A stretch of DNA of 6,614 bases from Fidelibacterota bacterium (GCA_023133185.1 JAGLWX010000096.1:1-6614), one strand, 5' to 3'; shown: positions 1 through 5,643, counted from the first letter of the stretch. Made by a program: numbers and translations. The notes: generated from the letters alone by a model not told the origin.

Positions 1-1048
1 TATTGGCAGCCAGTACTGCGAACATGGGAAGATGCACGCAGACGCCATCCATATTTATCGTAGCGCCTAACGGCAGTGAAAAACTTGCCAGTTCACTGCG
101 GACTTTCAATTTTTCCTGAACGGTATGCAGAGAAACCGGTAGAGTAGCGGCGCTGCTCCGGGTAATGAAAGCGGTAATCATGGCTTCGTCCATTCCTTTC
201 ATTATCCTGTACGGATTCTGCCGTGTGACTGCAAATAATAAAATCGGGTAAACAATAAACACCATCATCAAAATACCGGCGATCACTCCGATAGTTACGC
301 TAATGTAAGGTCCGACAATATTCGGTCCGTAAAGTCCAAAGTTTGTGATTGACAATGCCAGCACGCCGATAGGAGAATATTCGAGGATCCAATCGACTAT
401 TTTGAAAATGACGTCCCGGGCGGCTTCGATCAGTTGAACGAGTTGGTTCAGAGTATCGATGCGGTTCTTATCCCGGGATGATTCTAAAATCATTCGTATA
501 GCGAGTCCGAACAGGATGGAAAAAGTTATGATAGCGAGGAAATTATTGCTTACCAGCGCTTCAAAGGGATTTACAAACATATTTAACAGAATGGAAATAA
601 ATCCGCCCGGTGTTGGAGCGGCGATGGCATATTCATTAGCCTGGGTGCCGAGAGTGGCGACCATTTTTTGCCAGCCTTCGAGATTTGCGCCGGCGCCAGG
701 ATTAATAATCAGGGCAAGTAGTGCGCCCAGCGATGCTGCCAGGAATGAACAGAACAGATACCATCCGATCACTTTCAAACCGATTCTGCCAAAGCGTTTG
801 ATCGGCAGGGATGCTGCGCCTGTAATCAGGGAGAAAAATATAACCGGAATAACAATCATTTTTAACATGCCGATTAACACCGATCCGAATGGAGCAACAT
901 AGGGCGTCACGGATTCCGCGACGGGTCTGCCCGTCCTGATTGAAATATACCACAATATTCCGCCGGTTATTGATCCGAGGATAAATCCGGATAACAGGCG
1001 TGTCAGCAGTAATGTTGATGTGTACCATTTTATAATTGATTTGATCAT
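1..1048 (-). CDS. Dicarboxylate/amino acid:cation symporter (DAACS/SLC1 family), C-terminus cut by window edge
   Basis: Inner-membrane secondary transporter that would import a dicarboxylate or acidic/neutral amino acid with Na+ or H+. I translated the minus strand from the ATG at 1048-1046 and obtained 349 codons with no stop up to base 1. Visible family signatures are the hydrophobic N-terminal helices (about residues 12-36, 56-79, 92-116), a conserved KMIVIPVIFFSLITG block (63-77), the HP1 hairpin tip TRSSAATLPVS (296-306) and the TM7 motif LGATINMDG (327-335). Family members are usually 400-450 residues, so HP2 and TM8 lie outside the window. The start is supported by GAGGG three bases upstream, a rather short spacing, and by a promoter-like sequence just before it. 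Oddities: the third Ser of the usual SSS in HP1 is Ala, and the residue after NMDG is Val instead of the frequent Thr, so the substrate may not be glutamate, aspartate or a C4-dicarboxylate. It is transcribed divergently from the sigma-factor operon. The family call is firm; the substrate is unknown. Confidence 0.93.
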   Translation of the reverse strand, partial: MIKSIIKWYTSTLLLTRLLSGFILGSITGGILWYISIRTGRPVAESVTPYVAPFGSVLIGMLKMIVIPVIFFSLITGAASLPIKRFGRIGLKVIGWYLFCSFLAASLGALLALIINPGAGANLEGWQKMVATLGTQANEYAIAAPTPGGFISILLNMFVNPFEALVSNNFLAIITFSILFGLAIRMILESSRDKNRIDTLNQLVQLIEAARDVIFKIVDWILEYSPIGVLALSITNFGLYGPNIVGPYISVTIGVIAGILMMVFIVYPILLFAVTRQNPYRIMKGMDEAMITAFITRSSAATLPVSLHTVQEKLKVRSELASFSLPLGATINMDGVCVHLPMFAVLAAN

Positions 1049-1072
1049 AATCCCTCACTAATCCAATTGCCC

Positions 1073-1090
1073 GGAATATATTCCCGGGAA
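1073..1090. promoter_or_regulatory. Overlapping palindromes, candidate operator of the symporter promoter
   Basis: GGAATATATTCC (1073-1084) is a perfect 12-bp palindrome, and TTCCCGGGAA (1081-1090) is a perfect 10-bp palindrome that shares its last four bases. The pair covers the putative -10 element and part of the spacer of the minus-strand promoter, where a bound repressor would block RNA polymerase. No regulator is assigned. Confidence 0.35.
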
Positions 1091-1104
1091 GAGCGGAAAT
1101 TCAA
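1075..1104 (-). promoter_or_regulatory. Putative sigma-70-type promoter of the symporter gene
   Basis: Read on the minus strand, TTGAAT (1104-1099) is followed by an 18-base spacer and TATATT (1080-1075). These match the -35 consensus at 4 of 6 and the -10 consensus at 5 of 6. Transcription would begin near 1067, leaving a leader of about 20 bases that holds the GAGGG ribosome-binding site. Inferred from consensus only. Confidence 0.45.
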
Positions 1105-1189
1105 GGGAAAAGAAAATATTGGGCGTATATTTATACCAGACGGTATTGAAAAAATGCATAAAAATGTTTTGAAGATTGCAATATTTATA

Positions 1190-1218
1190 TTGATAAAATC
1201 GATTTTGATTGGAATATT
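1190..1218 (+). promoter_or_regulatory. Weak candidate promoter for the sigma-factor operon
   Basis: TTGATA (1190-1195), a 17-base spacer, then AATATT (1213-1218); these match the -35 and -10 consensus at 5 and 4 of 6. The region is very AT-rich, and another weak pair (TTGATT at 1205, GATATA at 1229) fits nearly as well, so the exact site is uncertain. I saw no clear ECF-type GGAAC/GTC promoter that would show autoregulation. Confidence 0.2.
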
Positions 1219-1235
1219 TCACGATAGAGATATAT

Positions 1236-1313
1236 ATGCAAGATTTTGATTCAAATAGTATTCCGGTGGATATTCTTCCTTACACCATGGATTTAACTTT
1301 TAAAGGCTGCTAA
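1236..1313 (+). other. 25-codon leader ORF, in frame with and abutting the sigma-factor start
   Basis: An ATG at 1236, preceded five bases upstream by the weak Shine-Dalgarno AGAGA (1226-1230), opens 25 codons that end with TAA at 1311-1313, directly next to the GTG start of the sigma gene. The peptide begins MQDFDSNSIPVDILPY and is not recognised. It is in the same reading frame as the sigma gene and separated from it only by the TAA. It could be a coupled leader peptide, an old N-terminal extension closed by a stop, or chance. Confidence 0.15.
1302..1306 (+). promoter_or_regulatory. Ribosome-binding site that sets the GTG start of the sigma gene
   Basis: AAAGG lies seven bases before GTG at 1314. 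An in-frame TAA directly precedes that GTG, so no longer in-frame start is possible, and no in-frame ATG lies between it and conserved region 2. This fixes GTG as the start. Confidence 0.6.
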
Positions 1314-1877
1314 GTGTCAAAAGGGAGTGAAAAAGAAAAGGAAAATTTGAACCCGGATAATGTGAGACAGTACAATGCAGATTCGTTCAACAGATTGGTT
1401 CTTGAAAATCAGGAAAAGATTTACAGCCTGTTCCGCCGCATGGTTACTTCACACGATGAAGCGGACGATTTAACCCAGGAGACATTCATTAAAGTGTATA
1501 AGAACTTATCAAAATTTCGCCGGGAATCAGCGCCTTTCACCTGGATTTACAGGATCGCAGTCAATACGGGCATTAATTATTTACGCAGACAAAAAGCCCG
1601 GCAATATATCGGGCTTGATTCTGTTGATCTGAAGTCCGGTGACGACGTCATTTATGATTCCGAATTAACAAATCGCTTGTTACAAAAAGCGATAAAAAAA
1701 TTGTCCTCTAAACAACAGATGGTGATTATTCTCAGATCCTACCAGGGATTGCCCTTCAAAGAGGTAGCAAACATAATGGATTCAACGGAAAATGCGGCGA
1801 AGGTCAATTTTTCCCACGCCCTGAAGAATTTAAGAAGCGTTCTGGAGAATATGGGAGTCAGCTATGAAAGCATGTAA
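1314..1877 (+). CDS. RNA polymerase ECF-family sigma factor (RpoE-like)
   Basis: Alternative sigma factor of 187 residues that would direct RNA polymerase to a stress or envelope regulon. Region 2 spans about residues 25-94, with the core-binding DDLTQETFIKVYKNL (51-65) and the -10-recognising FTWIYRIAVNTGINYLRR (75-92). Region 4 spans about 130-178, with the LSSKQQMVIILR opening (130-141) and a helix-turn-helix around LPFKEVANIMDSTENAAKV (146-164). There is no region 1.1 or 3 domain, and the length fits the ECF class. A charged, low-complexity N-terminus of about 20 residues precedes region 2. Translation starts at a GTG. The 3' end overlaps the anti-sigma gene by 14 bases, an arrangement typical of a sigma/anti-sigma pair held at matched levels by translational coupling. 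The sigma class is certain; the regulon and the precise ECF subgroup cannot be read from this window. Confidence 0.95.
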   Translation: MSKGSEKEKENLNPDNVRQYNADSFNRLVLENQEKIYSLFRRMVTSHDEADDLTQETFIKVYKNLSKFRRESAPFTWIYRIAVNTGINYLRRQKARQYIGLDSVDLKSGDDVIYDSELTNRLLQKAIKKLSSKQQMVIILRSYQGLPFKEVANIMDSTENAAKVNFSHALKNLRSVLENMGVSYESM

Positions 1878-2466
1878 AGATTACGAAGATCTTTTACCAT
1901 TATACGTCAGTGGCGATCTTTCGTCAACAGATTATAATAAGGTCAATGAGCATCTCAAAGAGTGCCAAGAGTGCCGCGATTATCAGTTGTCGCTGTCAGC
2001 CATTACCGCAATCATGGAGCGGGATAGCGTTGAGATGTCTCCGGGTTATGGCTCTGAACTTGTTGTGGCGCTGAACAGACGACTTGATCGCAGATCGATA
2101 TGGCAGAAACGATTGCTCTGGACAATTCCGGCGTTTGCCACGGCAATGGCGGTTGTTTTAATAACGGTTATTTCGTTGATCAAGACCGAACCGGCAGGCA
2201 ATCAGTGGATTACCGAACTGAATCTGGAGCATGATTATCTAAATTTTACAGATACCGGTTATTTCGGAGAGATACTGGCGGATGATAGTGATATTTCCAA
2301 CGGCGACGTTGATTTGTTCACCGATGATCTCTATCGGGACGCCGTATATCATATTGTTGAAAATCCACAGATATCGGATGTTGACAGTTACCTGCTGGCA
2401 ACTGCCAATCTTGATGATAAGGATTTTGAAAAAGTGATAGAACAGCTAAAATATGAAATATTATAG
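1864..2466 (+). CDS. Membrane-anchored zinc-finger anti-sigma factor
   Basis: Cognate inhibitor of the sigma factor encoded just upstream. The N-terminal cytoplasmic part (about 1-80) holds the zinc anti-sigma (ZAS) signature HLKECQEC (H30, C34, C37: H-x3-C-x2-C), with another Cys at position 4. A single membrane segment lies at about 85-107 (LLWTIPAFATAMAVVLITVI and onward), preceded by basic residues, so the N-terminus should be cytoplasmic. The remaining 90 or so residues would be periplasmic. They are strongly acidic, rich in Asp, Glu and Tyr, and unlike any domain I recognise; they could receive signals from the periplasmic proteins encoded next. Start ATG 1864 lies inside the end of the sigma gene, with GGGAG six bases upstream. 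The ZAS motif plus position make the assignment strong. Release by regulated proteolysis or by a conformational signal is possible but not shown. Confidence 0.9.
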   Translation: MKACKDYEDLLPLYVSGDLSSTDYNKVNEHLKECQECRDYQLSLSAITAIMERDSVEMSPGYGSELVVALNRRLDRRSIWQKRLLWTIPAFATAMAVVLITVISLIKTEPAGNQWITELNLEHDYLNFTDTGYFGEILADDSDISNGDVDLFTDDLYRDAVYHIVENPQISDVDSYLLATANLDDKDFEKVIEQLKYEIL

Positions 2467-2478
2467 ATTGGAGGATAC

Positions 2479-2985
2479 ATGAAAAAGGCATTAGGATTAG
2501 CGTTAATATTAGTCTTTCTCTGCATAGGATTTATCAATGCTCAGGAAGATTTTATGGGACCGATGGATCCGGACAGGCGGGAACGAATAGAAACGTTGCG
2601 TATCTGGAAAATGACGGAATTTCTTGATCTGACGATCAAACAATCGATAAAATTTTTTCCGAAACTGAAGGAATTTAGGGAATCGATTAGTGATGATCGG
2701 GACAGACAGCGGAAGATTATGATTGAAATTCACAAATTGGTCAACGACGAGGATTATAAATCCAGTCACGCGGATGTCAAGAAATATGCGAAGCAGCTGT
2801 CTGAGCTTGAGAAAAACATTATTACCAAAAAAGAGGCGTTTATCATTGATACAGGCGATATATTGACTGCTGATCAGCAGATGAAATATATCATTTTCGA
2901 AAATAGGTTTCGAAATCGACTAATAAGAGCGCTTTATCAACACGAAGGACCGGGAGGTCCAATGAAAGGAAGGAGAAAACCATGA
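2479..2985 (+). CDS. Spy/CpxP-like periplasmic protein 1 (LTxxQ family)
   Basis: Secreted, mostly alpha-helical protein of 168 residues. A Sec signal peptide occupies 1-21 (MKK, a hydrophobic core, then INA before QED), with cleavage probably after A21. Two LTxxQ-type motifs characteristic of the Spy/CpxP/ZraP group are present: LTIKQ (51-55) and LTADQ (129-133), separated by long charged helices as expected for the hairpin fold. The C-terminus is Gly/Pro-rich and basic (HEGPGGPMKGRRKP). Known relatives are periplasmic chaperones or metal-linked stress proteins, and the related CnrX is a metal sensor acting on an ECF/anti-sigma pair. It follows the anti-sigma gene after 12 bases with a strong GGAGG four bases before ATG, and its stop overlaps the next start as ATGA. 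Its link to the upstream switch is inferred from position. Family confidence is good; chaperone versus sensor is open. Confidence 0.8.
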   Translation: MKKALGLALILVFLCIGFINAQEDFMGPMDPDRRERIETLRIWKMTEFLDLTIKQSIKFFPKLKEFRESISDDRDRQRKIMIEIHKLVNDEDYKSSHADVKKYAKQLSELEKNIITKKEAFIIDTGDILTADQQMKYIIFENRFRNRLIRALYQHEGPGGPMKGRRKP

Positions 2986-3494
2986 AACGTTTAACAACAG
3001 TCATCATACTTCTTGCTATACCGGCGCTCGTTATTGCCGGACCCAGACGGGTGATTAAAAAACATATGATGACCGAAAAACGGATGGAAATGGCGGAAAT
3101 ACTCGATCTCAACGAGGAACAAAAAGAGCAGATGCACCAGTTGAGAGTCAAACATCAGAAAGCAGTTATTCCAATAACTGCCGACCTGAAACTGGCGCGG
3201 TTGGAACTGGAAGAACTCATTCGCAGTGACGGCTCTTTGAAAAAAATCGATGTCGTCATAGGCAAAATCAATGATCTGAAGGGAAAATTTCTTAAGCTCC
3301 GTGTAAAGCATCGGATTGCGATGAGAAATATTCTTACTGACGATCAGAAAGCCATGATTAAATATCATAAAGCGTGTCATCCTTTTGGTCCCGGTAAAAA
3401 AGGGAGAAAGATGGGACACGGTATGATGGGTGAATTTTTCATGCCTGATTGGGAAGAAGGCGCTGTGGGAAACATTGAAATGGAAGATCGATGA
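2982..3494 (+). CDS. Spy/CpxP-like periplasmic protein 2 with Met/His-rich tail
   Basis: Second member of the LTxxQ periplasmic family, 170 residues. The signal peptide spans 1-19 (MKRLTTVIILLAIPALVIA), with cleavage probably before GPRR. LNEEQ (43-47) and LTDDQ (118-122) are the paired motifs, flanking helices rich in Lys, Glu and Leu. The tail holds possible metal ligands: HKACH (129-133, with the only Cys) and MGHGMMGEFFM (144-154). A Met/His-rich end is frequent in metal-responsive members such as ZraP, but binding is inferred here. AGGAG lies six bases before the start. The gene overlaps its neighbours by 4 bases on both sides (ATGA), so it should be translationally coupled to the first Spy-like gene and to the NadC-like gene. 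It differs clearly in sequence from the first copy, so it is not a recent tandem duplication. Confidence 0.82.
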   Translation: MKRLTTVIILLAIPALVIAGPRRVIKKHMMTEKRMEMAEILDLNEEQKEQMHQLRVKHQKAVIPITADLKLARLELEELIRSDGSLKKIDVVIGKINDLKGKFLKLRVKHRIAMRNILTDDQKAMIKYHKACHPFGPGKKGRKMGHGMMGEFFMPDWEEGAVGNIEMEDR

Positions 3495-4354
3495 ATACGT
3501 CGCTCATTAAGACAGTTCTGGACTGGATGCAGACCATTGAAGTGGGACCCGGTGATCTGACAACCGAAAGCGTCTCGCCCTATGCTCTGCATTCGGTCGG
3601 TTCTTTTATCGCAAAATCCGACGGTATATTTTCCGGACGTGATGTTTTAGAGATATTGTTCGAATCCAGCGGCAAACAGCTAAAAGTTGAATGGAATGTC
3701 AATGAAGGCGATGCTCTAAAAACGGACGACATTCTATTTGAATTCCAGGGAAATGGCGTCGATATATTGCAAAACCGGCGGCTGATACATTGGCTCATCG
3801 GCAGAATGTCGGGGATTGCCACATCTACAAAAGCAGCATCCGAATATCTAAAATCCTATGGTAAACAGTTAGTTCAGGGAGTGCGCATCAGCCCAATATT
3901 TGAAGTCTTTGACCGGATCGCTTTTGAAACAGGCGGCGGAATCTGGAAGCGCCAGGGACTGACCGATTCTATTTATATTACCCAACAACATGTTCATTAC
4001 ATTGGCAGCATTGAAAAATGCCTGGTACAGGTGAATAAAGAATTAGGCGATACCCGCAAGGCGATTAAAATTGAAGTCGAGGTAAATACCGCAGAGCAGT
4101 TTAAACAAATCAATGAGCTGGATTATGACATTCTGCATCTAATTGGATTAACGTCCGATCAAATCCGGGACATTTTTGAAAAAGCCAACCCGCTAAAAAA
4201 ACCGGTGCTGCATCTGGAAAACCTGACGGATTTTCAGGAAAAATACGCCGATTATTTCTTTAAATATTGTGCAGTTGAGCAATTGCATTCCAATATTCAG
4301 TATTTAAGTAATGAAATGAAAATTCAAGGCAAAGGAGAAGAAAAAAATGAGTAA
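3491..4354 (+). CDS. NadC/ModD-family (quinolinate phosphoribosyltransferase fold) protein, probably catalytically altered
   Basis: A 287-residue protein of typical NadC length (about 280-300). Fold signatures are present: VGPGDLTTESV (18-28), KSDGIFSGRDVLE (42-54), a GDALKTDDILFEFQG strand region (73-87), MSGIATST (106-113), GGG followed by RQGLTD (148-159) and IEVEVNT (194-200). Genuine NadC carries TRKT, an H-R pair after GGG, a K-E-N-H motif and an LDN aspartate that bind quinolinate and PRPP. Here the corresponding stretches read GVRISP (130-135), IWKR (151-154), ITQQHV (163-168) and LHLIGL (215-220), so both lysines, the His and the Asp are absent, while R97, R132, R154 and E195 or E197 appear to remain. 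The QQHV segment recalls ModD, the NadC-like protein of some molybdate operons, but the ModD-type RKxFPGTK stretch is missing too. No NAD genes are adjacent. It overlaps the Spy-like gene by 4 bases and the lipoprotein gene by 8. The fold is well supported; ordinary NadC activity is doubtful. Confidence 0.8.
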   Translation: MNTSLIKTVLDWMQTIEVGPGDLTTESVSPYALHSVGSFIAKSDGIFSGRDVLEILFESSGKQLKVEWNVNEGDALKTDDILFEFQGNGVDILQNRRLIHWLIGRMSGIATSTKAASEYLKSYGKQLVQGVRISPIFEVFDRIAFETGGGIWKRQGLTDSIYITQQHVHYIGSIEKCLVQVNKELGDTRKAIKIEVEVNTAEQFKQINELDYDILHLIGLTSDQIRDIFEKANPLKKPVLHLENLTDFQEKYADYFFKYCAVEQLHSNIQYLSNEMKIQGKGEEKNE

Positions 4355-5294
4355 ACGAATTTGGCTATTTATCATTCCGTTATTTATCACAGGAATCTTT
4401 CTGGCCTCCTGCGATAATACAACTTCAGCTGACGAAGACGAACTGATATCGATTTTAAAGGAAATTGTCGAAGCCGACAGTACCATTATGCTGGACGGGT
4501 TGGATGACGACGGCGCCCAGGATATGGAGTATAGCGATGAACCCGGATTGGCGAAAGCCCTTGCTGATACATTTCCGATTAGTTTTCAGCTGGTTAGATT
4601 TGGGCGGAAACTCAATTCAAAACCTACGCGTGAAGTCAACATCGAGGTCAACGAAGAAGAAACTGAAGCGCTGGCGGAAATTAAATCTACCAGAACCGGT
4701 TATTTTGTGGTGGTATTAATAGATACAGTTAATCACATGATTGCGGACTCGGTCTGGAAACCCTTTACTGAAATCGCCAAACAAAAACTGAAATTAGAGA
4801 AGAAGTTTGACACCGGGAATCCAAGGCGGGACTGGAAAGTAACGGCATTTTCACCTATCATTGCCAGAACAGTTGGAAATACGATTGAGATTACGGATTT
4901 ATGTCTGAAAAAGGATACTGTGGTAGTTAATTTTGCCAATGATGAAGCTGACAGTCTGCTGGATCATTTCTTCGGCAGAAACGATTACCCGGCGTTAAAA
5001 GCCAACGGTTTATATCGGGTTGAGATGGGTGTCAGCAATCCGGATCCCTTTTTCCAGGATCCCGGCGAACTTGCCATGGTTCATTACGGGATAAGAAAAG
5101 GTTTACTGAAACGCCGGCGTCCTCTGAAGGATCCGGAAAACGACGATAGTTTTACAGGCATCGTTCGCCTGCATGGTCACCGGTTCCACATGTGCTGGGT
5201 TTTCTTCGACATTATCGATCTGTCATCCGTCTTTGATACGGATGCGCCGCTGAATTCCACCTACTGGGCGTTTCCATATCGTGTGAAACGATAA
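4347..5294 (+). CDS. Lipoprotein of unknown function, last gene of the sigma-factor operon
   Basis: A 315-residue protein I do not recognise. The N-terminus is a lipoprotein signal: MSKR, a hydrophobic stretch, then the lipobox LASC with C22 as the lipidated residue, followed by Asp. The mature protein starts with an acidic segment (about 28-65, rich in Asp and Glu, including LDGLDDDGAQD). The middle region (about 92-195) looks like mixed alpha/beta, and the C-terminal region (about 210-315) appears beta-rich with several aromatic residues. Two further Cys are present (186 and 283). C283 belongs to HGHRFHMC (276-283), a possible metal-ligand cluster. AGGAG lies nine bases before ATG, and the start sits inside the end of the NadC-like gene. 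A strong terminator follows 24 bases after the stop. By position it should be an output or sensor component of the envelope-stress operon; this is inference. Confidence 0.85.
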   Translation: MSKRIWLFIIPLFITGIFLASCDNTTSADEDELISILKEIVEADSTIMLDGLDDDGAQDMEYSDEPGLAKALADTFPISFQLVRFGRKLNSKPTREVNIEVNEEETEALAEIKSTRTGYFVVVLIDTVNHMIADSVWKPFTEIAKQKLKLEKKFDTGNPRRDWKVTAFSPIIARTVGNTIEITDLCLKKDTVVVNFANDEADSLLDHFFGRNDYPALKANGLYRVEMGVSNPDPFFQDPGELAMVHYGIRKGLLKRRRPLKDPENDDSFTGIVRLHGHRFHMCWVFFDIIDLSSVFDTDAPLNSTYWAFPYRVKR

Positions 5295-5318
5295 ACTTAC
5301 TCCTTATAGTGGTTTTTG

Positions 5319-5346
5319 AAAAGCGGGGATAATATCCCCGCTTTTT
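5319..5346 (+). terminator. Rho-independent terminator of the sigma-factor operon
   Basis: AAAAGCGGGGAT (5319-5330) pairs perfectly with ATCCCCGCTTTT (5334-5345) across an AAT loop, and the hairpin ends in five T. It lies just after the lipoprotein stop. The A-run on the left arm could also let it work from the opposite strand. Confidence 0.92.
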
Positions 5347-5425
5347 GTAATATTTCCCTATTTTCCGGTTAGGCTTCGGTGAGAAAGGAAAAATTGAAAT
5401 CCTGAACCGGCCCGAACAAGTATCC

Positions 5426-5446
5426 TGTGTAAAGTATCAATACACA
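5426..5446. repeat. Inverted repeat TGTGTA-N9-TACACA
   Basis: Perfect 6-bp arms (5426-5431 and 5441-5446) with a 9-base centre. The 21-bp size is right for a dimeric regulator site, but it lies almost 200 bases upstream of dinD, so it may equally be part of a structured or degenerate element. Confidence 0.35.
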
Positions 5447-5607
5447 AGAGTGAGTAGTAAGAAGAGCATGTTTCCCTTGCCTTCTTGACTGTCATTACGT
5501 AATATCTACACGAAATGAATCTATTCGGCAGAAATCAGGCATTGATTTTACGTTATTCGGATAATTCTATATTTTTGAATGTCGTCTCTGAATAGGAATT
5601 TTAATTG

Positions 5608-5616
5608 TGATAGAAT
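5608..5616 (+). promoter_or_regulatory. Extended -10 promoter of dinD
   Basis: TGATAGAAT combines the TG of an extended -10 element (5608-5609) with TAGAAT (5611-5616), which matches TATAAT at 5 of 6. No good -35 lies 16-18 bases upstream, as is common for extended -10 promoters. Transcription would start near 5623, about 20 bases before ATG. I found no LexA-type CTGT-N8-ACAG or GAAC-N4-GTTC box overlapping it. Confidence 0.4.
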
Positions 5617-5643
5617 ACTGAAACCAATAGAAGGGATCGTAAT

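Larger units (their letters stand above)
5347..5643. other. Intergenic region with inverted repeats, no convincing gene
   Basis: About 300 bases between the terminator and dinD. It holds CCGGTT/AACCGG arms (5365-5370 and 5405-5410), TGTGTA/TACACA arms (5426-5431 and 5441-5446), the 10-bp palindrome ATTACGTAAT (5494-5503), a repeated TATTCGG (5522 and 5554) and the dinD promoter. No tRNA or CRISPR repeat is visible. The only ORF of note, 45 codons on the minus strand (5495-5358), lacks a ribosome-binding site. Confidence 0.6.

Noticed and set aside
459..902. Long open frame on the plus strand opposite the symporter gene
   Set aside because: It is antisense to a clearly recognisable membrane transporter and has no convincing ribosome-binding site or domain.
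702..1058. Minus-strand open frame overlapping the symporter start
   Set aside because: It is on the same strand but in a different frame from the transporter. The transporter frame has family motifs throughout, and this one has none.
1067..1249. 60-codon plus-strand ORF in the divergent intergenic region
   Set aside because: The translation is a low-complexity Ile/Lys/Phe product of AT-rich DNA. Its ATG has no good Shine-Dalgarno and it overlaps the likely promoters.
2479..3494. Recent tandem duplication of the two Spy-like genes
   Set aside because: Apart from the signal peptide and LTxxQ pattern, the two proteins share little sequence and differ in their tails, so any duplication is old or the genes have separate origins.
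3491..4354. Calling the gene simply nadC
   Set aside because: Most quinolinate- and PRPP-binding residues are substituted, so the plain name would imply an activity the sequence does not support.
4465..4719. 84-codon plus-strand frame inside the lipoprotein gene
   Set aside because: It is a shadow frame. The lipoprotein frame has a signal peptide, a lipobox, a good ribosome-binding site and operon coupling.
5358..5495. 45-codon minus-strand ORF between the terminator and dinD
   Set aside because: No ribosome-binding site precedes its ATG, the protein has no recognisable features, and it spans the inverted repeats.
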